Source: Geobacteraceae bacterium (lineage in GTDB: Bacteria > Desulfobacterota > Desulfuromonadia > Desulfuromonadales > BM103). From it: a DNA stretch of 64,000 nucleotides. Within the stretch, counting starts at the first letter, position 1. Each line of letters opens with the position of its first letter. Below are positions 25,898 to 33,991 of the stretch, one piece after another. A program made the translations under genes and the position numbers. The stretch covers positions 1 through 64,000 of the forward strand of contig JAHEDT010000010.1 of the NCBI GenBank assembly GCA_024641085.1, given 5' to 3'. The notes beneath the pieces are model-generated. The model was not told the DNA's origin and searched no databases. It worked only from the letters and a program-made list of their open reading frames with translations.

Positions 25898-26464
25898 TTG
25901 AAATTACTCAAGACTCTGTTGGTTGGACTCATCATGTCCCTCGTTTGCACAACTGTGTATGCTGATTCGTATGCAGATGCGAAGAAAATGTTCGATGATG
26001 CCGGCATTGCTATCATGTTTGAAAATGCATACGGTTATGCGCTGTTCCCAACCATAGGCAAGGTTGGTATTGCCGTCGTGGGCGGGGCTTACGGAGAAGG
26101 TCGCGTTTACGAGCAAGGCAAACACATCGGCAATTCGAATATGATGCAGGGTACGGTCGGTTTGCAGCTCGGTGCGTCAGGTTACAGCCAGGTCGTATTC
26201 TTCCAGGACAAACGGGCTCTTACCGAGTTCACCAATGGTAACTTCGAGTTCGGTGCCGAAGCACAGGCCACAGCAATCACCGCAGCCGCAGGGGCCTCAG
26301 CCAATACGGCGGGGAGTTCCGCGGTCGCCAGCGGGGGGAAAAATAATGCTAATGTGGGCAGTGCAGGTTACTATAAAGGCATGGCCACATACACCATCAC
26401 CAAGGGCGGCTTGATGTATGAAATCAGTATCGGCGGGCAGAAATTCAGTTTTACCCCGCTTTAA
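25898..26464 (+). CDS. secreted YSC84/SYLF-domain protein
   Basis: 188 residues. The start is the TTG at 25898, because AAAGGAG ends 7 bases upstream and the next residues (KLLKTLLVGLIMSLVCTTVYA) form a signal peptide cleaved after VYA; longer starts would spoil it. The mature protein has the lipid-binding SYLF/Ysc84 pattern: ADAKKMFDDAG, AYGYALFPTIGKVGIAVVGG and a final YEISIGGQKFSF. An Ala/Ser/Asn-rich insert (about 130-165) is low in complexity. Likely a periplasmic or outer-membrane-associated lipid-binding protein; its role is unknown. Confidence 0.85.
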   Translation: MKLLKTLLVGLIMSLVCTTVYADSYADAKKMFDDAGIAIMFENAYGYALFPTIGKVGIAVVGGAYGEGRVYEQGKHIGNSNMMQGTVGLQLGASGYSQVVFFQDKRALTEFTNGNFEFGAEAQATAITAAAGASANTAGSSAVASGGKNNANVGSAGYYKGMATYTITKGGLMYEISIGGQKFSFTPL

Positions 26465-26506
26465 AAAACGGTTTATTGCTGCGTCCAGCATGTCAGTATC
26501 CATAAA

Positions 26507-26546
26507 ACAGGAAAGCCCTCGATCGACTGATCGGGGGCTTTCCTGT
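26507..26546. terminator. bidirectional terminator between YSC84-like gene and rng
   Basis: ACAGGAAAGCCC pairs perfectly with GGGCTTTCCTGT. The minus-strand side is followed by TTTTAT and ends the rng transcript; the + strand side has a poorer U-tract. It sits between two convergent genes. Confidence 0.75.
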
Positions 26547-26625
26547 TGGTGTCCTTGACCAGTAATCCCGTTCCTCCCTGGTTTCTAATGCAGGGGGGGT
26601 GGATTTGAGCGCAGGGCGGAAAAAG

Positions 26626-28137
26626 TCAGCCGACGATGATCTCGAACTGTTCGAGATGAAACCCCTGGCGAGCCGTGATGGTGATCTGCTTCTCGAATTT
26701 CTTTTCCAGTTCCTCGATACCGTGCCGTTCCTCGTCGTAGAGCAGCGAGGCGATGTCCGGGTGCACCAGCAGGGTCATGCGGTAGCCCGGTGCCGGCCCC
26801 ATTTCGCGCTGCAACTCGCGAAAGATTTCATAAACGGTGGTCGTACGGCTTTTCACATAGCCCTTGCCGTCACAGTAGGGGCACGCCTCGCACAGGGTCC
26901 GGCCGATACTTTCGCGGACCCGCTTGCGGGTCATTTCCACCAGTCCGAGCTCGGAAATCTTGAGAATGTTGGTCTTGGCCTTGTCGTTCTTGAGGGTCTC
27001 TTCGAGGGCGGCATGAACCTTCTCGCGGTGGGGCTCCTTCTCCATATCGATGAAGTCGATAATGATCAGCCCGCCGATGTTGCGCAGCCGCAGCTGGAAG
27101 GCGACCTCTTTGACCGCCTCGAGGTTGGTTTTGAGAATCGTGTCCTCGAGGTTGTGCTTGCCGACAAATCGACCGGTATTGACGTCGACCGCCGTGAGCG
27201 CTTCGGTTTGCTCGATGATGATATAACCGCCACTCTTCAACCAAACCTTACGGCCGAGAGCACGGGCAATTTCCACCTCGAGGCCGAAGGTGTCGAAAAT
27301 CGGCTCGTTGCCGAGGTAAAGCTCGACCTGGAAGTTGTAAGCGGGCATGAAGGTTTCAAGAAACTGGATAATCTTGCGGTACTCGACTGGGCTGTCCACG
27401 ACGATGCGTGAGACGTCCTCGGTGAGAATGTCGCGCAGCACCTTGCTGGTGACGTCAAGGTCCGAATGGATCAGGCAGGGCGCTTTTTTGCCGGCACAGT
27501 TTTCACTGATGTGATCCCAGAGGTTGACCAGGTAGTCCATGTCGGCCTTGAGCTCTTCGCCGTCACGACTTTCCGCTGCGGTGCGGACAATGAAGCCGGT
27601 CCCGGCGGGGCGCATGACATCCACCAGGTGACGCAGGCGCTCGCGCTCCTCTTCCTGTTCAATCCGGCGGGAGATGCCGACATGGTCGACAGTCGGCATG
27701 TAGACCAGATTGCGTCCCGGCAGGGAGATGTGCGAGGTAATCCGGGCCCCCTTGGTGCCGATCGGCTCCTTGGCGACCTGGACCAGGACCTCCTGTCCCT
27801 CCTGCAGCAGCTCCTCGATCGGCGGCAGCGGCGGACGCTCTTCGCCGCTTTCCTCGGTCTGCTGGTCGTGACGATGGCCGACTTCCACGAAGTGTTCAAC
27901 GGCCTCCATCTCGTCGAGGACATCGGCCACATAGAGAAAAGCCGCCTTCTCCAGGCCGATATCGACGAAGGCCGCCTGCATGCCGGGCAGGACCCGGATG
28001 ACACGGCCATGGTAGATGTTGCCGACAATGCCGAGCTCACGAATGCGCTCGATGTACAGTTCGGCAATATGGCCGCTCTCGAGAAGCGCAATTCGCGTCT
28101 CATGGGACGTGGTATTGATGACCAGTTCCTTGGACAT
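26626..28137 (-). CDS. rng: ribonuclease G/E family endoribonuclease
   Basis: About 503 residues from the ATG at 28137 (MSKELVINTT; AAGGAG 8 bases upstream). It has an S1 domain (about 38-130), an RNase H-like/5' sensor region and the DNase I-like catalytic domain with DVNTGRF and IDFIDM aspartates. The Zn-link is CEACPYC. There is no long C-terminal scaffold, so it is RNase G-sized. It matures 16S rRNA 5' ends and turns over mRNA. It lies next to the radical SAM gene, a conserved pairing in this group. Confidence 0.94.
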   Translation of the reverse strand: MSKELVINTTSHETRIALLESGHIAELYIERIRELGIVGNIYHGRVIRVLPGMQAAFVDIGLEKAAFLYVADVLDEMEAVEHFVEVGHRHDQQTEESGEERPPLPPIEELLQEGQEVLVQVAKEPIGTKGARITSHISLPGRNLVYMPTVDHVGISRRIEQEEERERLRHLVDVMRPAGTGFIVRTAAESRDGEELKADMDYLVNLWDHISENCAGKKAPCLIHSDLDVTSKVLRDILTEDVSRIVVDSPVEYRKIIQFLETFMPAYNFQVELYLGNEPIFDTFGLEVEIARALGRKVWLKSGGYIIIEQTEALTAVDVNTGRFVGKHNLEDTILKTNLEAVKEVAFQLRLRNIGGLIIIDFIDMEKEPHREKVHAALEETLKNDKAKTNILKISELGLVEMTRKRVRESIGRTLCEACPYCDGKGYVKSRTTTVYEIFRELQREMGPAPGYRMTLLVHPDIASLLYDEERHGIEELEKKFEKQITITARQGFHLEQFEIIVG

Positions 28138-28282
28138 GACGGGACTCCTTAGTAAAAAATATAAAAGTAGAGAACTTGAATACGTAATGGTGCACAGTGA
28201 CAGCATGAGCGCATTCTCAATGATTTGATCGTCGAGTTTCGCCACGGCACTGACCGTGCCTGCGTCTGCGGTGCGTATTGCT

Positions 28283-30814
28283 CTATAAATCTACCCGTGT
28301 TCCGGTATCTTTCAACTCGATACCGGTTTTGCAGATGCCCAGACTGCGAACGTCCTCAACCTCCCTTTGCAGCAGGTAGGCTGCCAGGAACAGTGGGCTT
28401 CCTGAGGGCATCTTCATCCAGAGCAGGTCCTGCTGCAGCTTAAGGTCCATGACCCAGGGCCGCAGGTCGATCTCCTCCTGGCGGTTCTTTTTCGTCCTGG
28501 CAACAATAACCCGGTCTTGGGCCAGGAAGTCCGTCAGCCGATCCTCGAGTTGATCGTCCACGTCACCGGGGAGAGGAACCTTGAAGGTTGCTGAGACAAT
28601 GCTGTTGGCTGGCGCATCGTTTTTGCGCGGCCAAGGTTCAGCCTTGAGAATCGCAACCCCTTCCGGGAATTCGCGGTTAAGCCGATCATAGACCTCCTGC
28701 GGTTCACACCATGTGATCAGTTCCAAGTCGATAAGTTCCGCTTGACTGGCGACACCAAGCGGCAGAGCGTCACCGAAGCTGATGCGGGGAGCCGGATGAA
28801 ACCCACCTGAGTACCTGATCGGCAGGCCCGCCCGGCGGACCGCCCGGTGGATCAAGGTCATGTACTCGAGGTGGCTGAGGCTGGCCGTTCGCCCGGTTTT
28901 AGTCACTGTCAGGCGCACCTTTGGCAGCATGGCCGGTTGCTCCTGGGTGGGCTCGGCGGTTTTCGTTGTCGCAGGCGGCGGTTGCTGGCGCCGGTTGTCT
29001 GAAAGCCGCGGGCGGACGGTCTCGAAGTCGCAGAGGCCGCAGTCGCTGCATTGGCCGTGCCGGCAGTCCGGGGTGGCTATGCCGAGCAGCGCGGCCTGGA
29101 GTTCGCGTAGCAGAAAGTCCTTGCTGACGCCCGCGTCGATATGGTCCCAGGGGAAGGTCTCTCCCGGCAGTCGCTGGCGCAGGTACCAGGCGGGGTCAAG
29201 GCCGGCGAGCACGAACGCTTCCTGCCAAAGATCCCAACGAAAATGCTCGCGCCAGCCATCGAAGCGGCAGCCACGGGTAACCGCGGTCTCGAGGACCGCC
29301 CCTAGGCGGCGGTCACCTCGGGCGAAAACCCCTTCGAGCAGGGAGAGTTCCGCGTCGTGCCATTTGAGACGCATGCGCTTCTTCTTGAGGGCCTCGCGCA
29401 GCTTGGCCTGGCGGAGCAGGGTTTCGTCCAGTCCGATCTGGGCTTCCCACTGAAAGGGTGTGTGGGCCTTGGGGACGAAGGTTGAAACCGACACGTTGAC
29501 ATCCGCACCACCCTGGGTCCCGCGTCCGGCGGTTTTGACGCGGGCGGCGAGATCGACCAGCTCAGCCAGGTCTTCCTCGGTTTCGGTCGGTAGACCGATC
29601 ATGAAGTACAGCTTGATGATCCGCCAGCCGAGCTCAAAGGCGGTCCGGGAGCTTTCAACCAGGTCCTCGGCGAGAATCCCCTTGTTGATGACCTTGCGCA
29701 AGCGCTCGCTGCCTGCTTCGGGAGCCAGGGTGAAGCCGGTCTTGCGCACCTTTTTGATTTCGTTCATCAATTCGGGGGTCAGGGAGCCGACCCGCAGGCT
29801 CGGCAGGGAGATTGCCACGCGCTGGTCTGCATAACACGCCATGAGGTCCTGCATCAGGGATTCAATAGCGCTGTAATCGCCGGTTGACAGGGATAGCAGG
29901 GAGACTTCGTCGTAGCCGGAATGGCGCAGCAGTTCCTCGACCAGGTTGCGGATCGTCTCCGGCCTTCGTTCCCGCACCGGCCGGTAGATGTAGCCGGCCT
30001 GGCAGAAACGGCATCCGCGCGTGCAGCCCCGGGCCACCTCGACCGCCACCCGATCATGAATGGTTTGCAGAAAAGGGACGATCGGCTGCTCGGGGTATGG
30101 AGCGGAGTCAAGATCGGCCAGGACCCGGCGGCGGACCTTCGGCTGCTGCGGGTCGAGCGGAGTAATCTCTGCAATCCGGCCATCCGGCAGGTAGCTGACA
30201 GAGAAATGGCTCGGAACGTAGAGACCTTCGATAGCGGCCAGGCGTTTCAACAGGCATGCCCGGTTCTCGCCGGCGGCTTTGCTGGTGCGGAGTGCGTCAC
30301 ACAATTCGACCACGACTTCTTCGCCGTCGCCGATGACCGCACAGTCGATGAAGTCGGCGAGTGGCTCCGGGTTGAAGGCGCAGGGACCGCCAACGACGAT
30401 CAGGGGGGCCTGGTCACTGCGTTCGGTCGCGCGCATGGGGAGGCCGGAGAGGTCGAGCATCATCAGGACGTTAGAGTAGCTGAGCTCGTACTGCAAAGAG
30501 AAGCCGATGATGTCGAACTCGGCCAGGGCACGTCCGCTTTCCAGGGAAGTAAGTGGAGTGTCGCCGCCGCGCAACTGGGCTTCACGATCAGGCCAGGGTG
30601 CGTAGGAACGTTCTGCAGCGATCCATGGTTTGTCGTTCAGAACCCGGTAGAGGATGGCCGAACCGATGTGGCTCATGCCGACTTCATAGACGTCAGGGAA
30701 GGCCAGGGCAAAGGTCACCTCAACCTGACTGAGGTCCTTGTGAATACTGCCGCGCTCACCGCCCAGGTAGCGGGCCGGGCGGTTCAACTGGTAGAGCGAT
30801 GATTGATTTGTCAT
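28283..30814 (-). CDS. B12-binding-type radical SAM protein fused to DUF2344 (TIGR03960/TIGR03936)
   Basis: About 843 residues from the ATG at 30814 (30826 also possible). The N-terminal third resembles a cobalamin-binding-like domain (EVGMSHIGSAILYRVLN, FSLQYELSYSNVL). The radical SAM core has C264-x3-C268-x2-C271 in RGCTRGCRFCQAG. A cysteine cluster C584/C589/C592/C595 follows, then from about residue 630 the DUF2344 domain (TASLSHLEYM, SGGFHPAPRISFGDAL). The family is widespread next to rng and may act in RNA modification; its reaction is not established. Confidence 0.88.
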   Translation of the reverse strand: MTNQSSLYQLNRPARYLGGERGSIHKDLSQVEVTFALAFPDVYEVGMSHIGSAILYRVLNDKPWIAAERSYAPWPDREAQLRGGDTPLTSLESGRALAEFDIIGFSLQYELSYSNVLMMLDLSGLPMRATERSDQAPLIVVGGPCAFNPEPLADFIDCAVIGDGEEVVVELCDALRTSKAAGENRACLLKRLAAIEGLYVPSHFSVSYLPDGRIAEITPLDPQQPKVRRRVLADLDSAPYPEQPIVPFLQTIHDRVAVEVARGCTRGCRFCQAGYIYRPVRERRPETIRNLVEELLRHSGYDEVSLLSLSTGDYSAIESLMQDLMACYADQRVAISLPSLRVGSLTPELMNEIKKVRKTGFTLAPEAGSERLRKVINKGILAEDLVESSRTAFELGWRIIKLYFMIGLPTETEEDLAELVDLAARVKTAGRGTQGGADVNVSVSTFVPKAHTPFQWEAQIGLDETLLRQAKLREALKKKRMRLKWHDAELSLLEGVFARGDRRLGAVLETAVTRGCRFDGWREHFRWDLWQEAFVLAGLDPAWYLRQRLPGETFPWDHIDAGVSKDFLLRELQAALLGIATPDCRHGQCSDCGLCDFETVRPRLSDNRRQQPPPATTKTAEPTQEQPAMLPKVRLTVTKTGRTASLSHLEYMTLIHRAVRRAGLPIRYSGGFHPAPRISFGDALPLGVASQAELIDLELITWCEPQEVYDRLNREFPEGVAILKAEPWPRKNDAPANSIVSATFKVPLPGDVDDQLEDRLTDFLAQDRVIVARTKKNRQEEIDLRPWVMDLKLQQDLLWMKMPSGSPLFLAAYLLQREVEDVRSLGICKTGIELKDTGTRVDL

Positions 30815-31318
30815 GAGGTCCCGCATGTCGCTGCTTGGCTGCGCTGGGCAAGTCGGCGGCGCATGATTATTTCTCTGGAGGATGAAAATCTTTAAAATAG
30901 CACGTTCTTTTTTGTCTGAACAAGTATTACACCGAAGCGGTCGACAAATTAGTGCGCTTGTTCTCAGGAGGATCTTGGGCGACGTTGCCCGGTTAGGGCC
31001 GGAACCCTGGCAAGCCGGCAAATCATGGGGAGAGCAACGCAAACAGTTCACAAAAATGGGTGACCAGGGAACGGTCGGTTTGTTCCTGCGGCTATGTCGC
31101 AGCTGGTCTTATCATCACACGGGTGGCCGATCAGAGGTTACGAAGAGATCAATCAGGGTACAAAGTCCGGATGGGGCCCAGTCGCGATTTATTGGTAAAC
31201 CGGACTATGGCTGTTTGCTTTTACCCGGCAAGCAGAAGACAGCGTTGCAAAGCCCGGCAGGGGGTGCCGGTTATTATCAACTTGCCGGGCGTCGCCACAA
31301 CAGTGGCCGAGAGGCTGA
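30815..31318. other. gene-free stretch upstream of the radical SAM gene
   Basis: About 500 bases with several inverted repeats and no convincing gene. GTTGC ... GCAAC (about 30984-31042) encloses GGTT/AACC and GCCGG pairings; CTGCGGCTATGTCGCAG is at about 31087; GCCCGGCA/TGCCGGGC (about 31253-31293) could terminate the miniprotein gene on the minus strand. I cannot match it to a known riboswitch or RNA family. It would include the promoter and leader of the radical SAM-rng unit. Confidence 0.4.
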
Positions 31319-31420
31319 TCAGCGTTTGCCGATGCTGCGTTTGGGGGCGTGGCACTGACGGCAGGCTGCCGAATAGGACTTGCCGCATTCTTTACACTGC
31401 TGCATCTTCGTCTCGCTCAC
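31319..31420 (-). CDS. zinc-ribbon miniprotein
   Basis: A 33-residue open frame from the GTG at 31420, with GAGG 5 bases upstream; the ATG at 31405 is an alternative. The product has QCKECGKSYSAACRQCHAP, i.e. Cys-x2-Cys, seven residues, Cys-x2-Cys, a compact zinc ribbon, then a basic tail PKRSIGKR. A possible promoter (TTGACT at 31504-31499, ATGATT at 31481-31476) is upstream. Too short for most gene finders. The function is unknown; a nucleic-acid or ribosome contact is plausible from the basic tail but is inference. Confidence 0.5.
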   Translation of the reverse strand: MSETKMQQCKECGKSYSAACRQCHAPKRSIGKR

Positions 31421-31821
31421 AACTGCCTCTATATATGGGGGTGGTTGTTTTTTCTGCTACAAGAAGTTGTATTTTAATCATGTTCCCCATGCGGTGCAAG
31501 TCAATTTTAATCAAAATTGGCGCAGTTTCCTGCAAGGGTGACAAATGCTGGCTGATGCCCACGGACAAGGTGCCCGCAAGCCCGCTGTTTTGGCTGATTA
31601 TCTTTGCGCGACCATGAACATAATCGCAAAATTAATTTAAAAAAACCAACGTATATGCGGAGTATTTTGCCTCTATACTTTAAAAAACTTAATAAAAACA
31701 GAATTTTAAGTATTTTTTAAATTATGAAATTATTTTAACTTTTCTTATTGACATGAGATTTATTTAATGTTAAAAGTTTAATCAAAGATAATTAAAAAAC
31801 ATTAAGAAATAGGAGGACATC
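31421..31821. other. AT-rich island
   Basis: About 400 bases, the last 200 (31620-31820) almost entirely A and T with many A- and T-runs, in sharp contrast to the GC-rich genes around it. It holds the promoter for the two small membrane proteins and the weaker candidate for the zinc miniprotein. No open frame is convincing. It could be an UP-element-rich promoter, a target for H-NS-like silencing, or imported DNA. Confidence 0.6.
31748..31776 (+). promoter_or_regulatory. strong sigma-70 promoter for the tandem small membrane proteins
   Basis: TTGACA (31748-31753), exactly 17 bases of spacer and TAAAAG (31771-31776), preceded by A/T tracts that resemble an UP element. The predicted start is about 40 bases upstream of the first ATG. 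The -35 is a perfect consensus. Confidence 0.75.
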
Positions 31822-31968
31822 ATGAAAACTCAAAGTCGCTTTATGGATAGCGTCAAAAGCAGTTACCTGGTTCTGGTCATCGCCCTGCTCGGCGTGTTCG
31901 CATTCATCTCCGCTGTGCTGATCGCCTGGCCGGCCCTGGCATACATCGGTTCGAAACTGTTCAACTAG
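31822..31968 (+). CDS. small membrane protein, first tandem copy
   Basis: 48 residues with an AGGAGG 5 bases before the ATG. A polar N-terminus (MKTQSRFMDSVKSS) leads into one long hydrophobic helix (about 16-41) and the tail GSKLFN. Residues 22-41 (LLGVFAFISAVLIAWPALAY) are identical to the second copy. No signal peptidase site is obvious, so it is probably a single-pass inner-membrane protein. I recognise no family. The promoter and ribosome-binding site suggest abundant expression. Size and hydrophobicity would fit a membrane toxin, a regulatory subunit or a structural peptide, none of which is shown. Confidence 0.8.
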   Translation: MKTQSRFMDSVKSSYLVLVIALLGVFAFISAVLIAWPALAYIGSKLFN

Positions 31969-32026
31969 GACGTCACTTTAACCATCCACCCTTCCGCCCG
32001 GCGGGAGAGCCCATAGGAGGCACACC

Positions 32027-32173
32027 ATGAAAACCGCAGCCACGATCCTCAGCACCGTCAAAGCCAGCTACACCATCGCCATCATGGGCCTGCTCGGCGT
32101 GTTCGCCTTCATCTCCGCCGTGCTGATCGCCTGGCCGGCGCTCGCCTACCTCGGCGCCAAGATGTTCAACTAG
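32027..32173 (+). CDS. small membrane protein, second tandem copy
   Basis: 48 residues, the same length as the first copy and about 70 percent identical by eye; the N-terminal halves diverge (MKTAATILSTVKASYT) while residues 22-41 are identical. AGGAGG lies 6 bases before the ATG. It starts 58 bases after the first copy and shares its transcript, which ends near the hairpin at 32225-32254. Conservation of the membrane segment with a drifting N-terminus suggests that the helix is the functional part, possibly as a heterodimer or paired subunit (inference). Confidence 0.8.
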   Translation: MKTAATILSTVKASYTIAIMGLLGVFAFISAVLIAWPALAYLGAKMFN

Positions 32174-32224
32174 TTCACCGGACAATTGCCGGGCCTCCGC
32201 CCGGTCATGAACAGAGGCAATAAA

Positions 32225-32254
32225 AAAGGCCGCTCTCTGATGAGAGCGGCCTTT
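32225..32254. terminator. bidirectional terminator
   Basis: AAAGGCCGCTCTC-TGAT-GAGAGCGGCCTTT is a perfect 13-pair stem. On the minus strand it is followed by TTTTTTA, a strong terminator for the ferritin-like gene; on the + strand the U-tract is shorter but ends the small-membrane-protein transcript. Confidence 0.85.
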
Positions 32255-32278
32255 GCTTGTTGGCTGATCGGAACGTTG

Positions 32279-32743
32279 CTATCGACTCATACCGAACATG
32301 GCCCTGTAGTCGTCTTCGACCAGTTCCAGGTGGTTGTGTGTCGAAGTGGCGTTGGCAAGGTAGACCCGGGCAATATCGGGGTCGTCTATTTTGGCGGCCA
32401 TTTCGCGGAGAGCCTTTTCCAGCGCGTCTTCCTGTTCGATCGCTAATTCAAGGGCCTTGCGCTCGTCAAAGTCCTGCACCAGGAGGCTCTGCAGGTTCTT
32501 CCACCAGGTCGAATTGGTGTTCGGCGGGGCACTCATGAACTCATGAAAAGAGGGAATGTCCTTTCCGGGATAGATTCTGAAGAACGATTCGGCATGCTGA
32601 TATTCTTCTCGGGCAAGGATTTCGAAGGTCTGGCGTGCCTTGTCCTCCGCCATGCGTTCGGCGCCGTACTTGTAGTAATCCATGGCGTCTTTTTCGGTCT
32701 GGATGGAGTCCTTGATCGCCTTTTGCACGTCAATGATTCCCAT
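32279..32743 (-). CDS. ferritin-like (rubrerythrin-type) diiron protein
   Basis: 154 residues, four-helix bundle. Iron ligands can be seen in AIKDSIQTEKDAMDYY (Glu), REEYQHAE (ExxH) and later Glu-rich helices DALEKALREMA and HNHLELVEDDYRAMF. There is no C-terminal rubredoxin domain, so it is the short form. Such proteins reduce peroxide or handle iron in anaerobes under oxidative stress. AGGAGG lies 10 bases before the ATG. Monocistronic, with its own terminator. Confidence 0.88.
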   Translation of the reverse strand: MGIIDVQKAIKDSIQTEKDAMDYYKYGAERMAEDKARQTFEILAREEYQHAESFFRIYPGKDIPSFHEFMSAPPNTNSTWWKNLQSLLVQDFDERKALELAIEQEDALEKALREMAAKIDDPDIARVYLANATSTHNHLELVEDDYRAMFGMSR

Positions 32744-32915
32744 GATTGTAAGCCTCCTCTACTGGCACGGTTTCCGCTCAAAAATTAACCGGGCATATTC
32801 ATAACACATTTTAAGAAACAGGTCTCGCTTTTTTTCCTCTCGACAGGGCTTCAGTCCAGCCCAAAAGGCCGGTAATCAGGCAACCTTTTTAGCCGCCTGG
32901 CTGATGCCCGGCGGG

Positions 32916-33269
32916 TCAGTCGTTCAGCCAGGCTGACAGTTCGCTGCGGGTCACCTCAGCATCTCCGGTATTAAGTTCGACCAGCTTGCGCAGATGGATA
33001 AGGGTGTCAAGGTCTTCGCTGATGAACTTGAATCCGTAATGGTTCTCCTCGCAATGCTTCAGCTCCGCCTGGAAATCAAGGGAGATCGACGTCCCCGGCA
33101 GGGTTATGCAGAGGCTGCAGCGGCTGCCGGGATCGAGGGGCAGTGGGGTTTCTGTGCCGACCATGGCCCCTTTCAATGCAATCTCGAGCAATTTAGCCGA
33201 CCAGACCTTCTGGCCGTTGCTCAGGGTGACTTCGGCTGCAAACGGAAATCTGCGGAAGCGACGGTGCAT
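32916..33269 (-). CDS. PilZ-domain protein
   Basis: 117 residues, a single PilZ domain. The N-terminal arginine motif is HRRFRRFPF (RxxxR) and the second motif is LEIALKGAMVG (D/NxSxxG degenerated: Glu and Ala replace the usual Asp/Asn and Ser), so c-di-GMP affinity may be altered. A likely effector or adaptor for c-di-GMP signalling. A second, longer PilZ protein is at 52.5 kb. Confidence 0.75.
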   Translation of the reverse strand: MHRRFRRFPFAAEVTLSNGQKVWSAKLLEIALKGAMVGTETPLPLDPGSRCSLCITLPGTSISLDFQAELKHCEENHYGFKFISEDLDTLIHLRKLVELNTGDAEVTRSELSAWLND

Positions 33270-33364
33270 CGGAATTCTCTCTCGTCAATAGGTTCTGCCG
33301 GACAATTGCTGATTCAAGATCTCCCCGGCAGTTTAACGCAGAATGACGGCGAGGCAAATAATTC

Positions 33365-33991
33365 TCAGGGGCGCGTCTCGTTGGTTGTGTCCGGCAGGCC
33401 GAAATCATGATTGCACCTGGAGAAAAAGTTGCGTATCAGCCGGTAGGTGAGCCCCCACAGGAGGGGCTCCTGCGGTTCCAGAAGTTCAACCACGGGGTGA
33501 GCTCGCTCGACACCACGGTAAAAGAAGGTCCGATACTGCTGTCGCTCAGGTTCCAGGAGCTTCTGCAGGGGACACCAGAAGGCCCTGGCGACTTCGTGAT
33601 TTGGCTGCAATCTTACCGGACCCAGCAGTTGATAGACAAAACAGGACACCAGTACAGGCATGACCGAACCGTAAAGATCATCGAGGCGGCCTAGATATTG
33701 GCTCTGGCTGAGATCAAGCGTCAGCTCTTCGAAGGTCTCACGTACGGCTGCCTGCTGCGGTGTTTCGCCGCTCGGATTGAGCCGCCCGCCCGGGAACCCG
33801 ATGTTTCCCGACCATGGGTCGTGATCATGCTCAGCACGCACGATAAAGAGGACTTCAGGCGAAGAGGCCCTTTCCCTGAGGAGCATGGTGACGGCGGCAT
33901 GTCCGCGATCAGCGGGAGACAATATGATCGGGCTCTGGTTCCCAAGGTGTTGAGCGATGCTGGTGATCTGTAAATTGCTTTTCGCTGTCAT
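33365..33991 (-). CDS. Nudix hydrolase, CoA pyrophosphatase-like
   Basis: About 208 residues from the ATG at 33991, which overlaps the upstream stop as ATGA. The extended Nudix box FPGGRLNPSGETPQQAAVRETFEEL has the REtfEEL core. The layout resembles CoA diphosphatases (NudL/YeaB), which cut CoA into phosphopantetheine and adenosine 3',5'-diphosphate. It is translationally coupled to the chelatase VWA frame, so the two are co-expressed; a functional link is unknown. Confidence 0.85.
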   Translation of the reverse strand: MTAKSNLQITSIAQHLGNQSPIILSPADRGHAAVTMLLRERASSPEVLFIVRAEHDHDPWSGNIGFPGGRLNPSGETPQQAAVRETFEELTLDLSQSQYLGRLDDLYGSVMPVLVSCFVYQLLGPVRLQPNHEVARAFWCPLQKLLEPERQQYRTFFYRGVERAHPVVELLEPQEPLLWGLTYRLIRNFFSRCNHDFGLPDTTNETRP

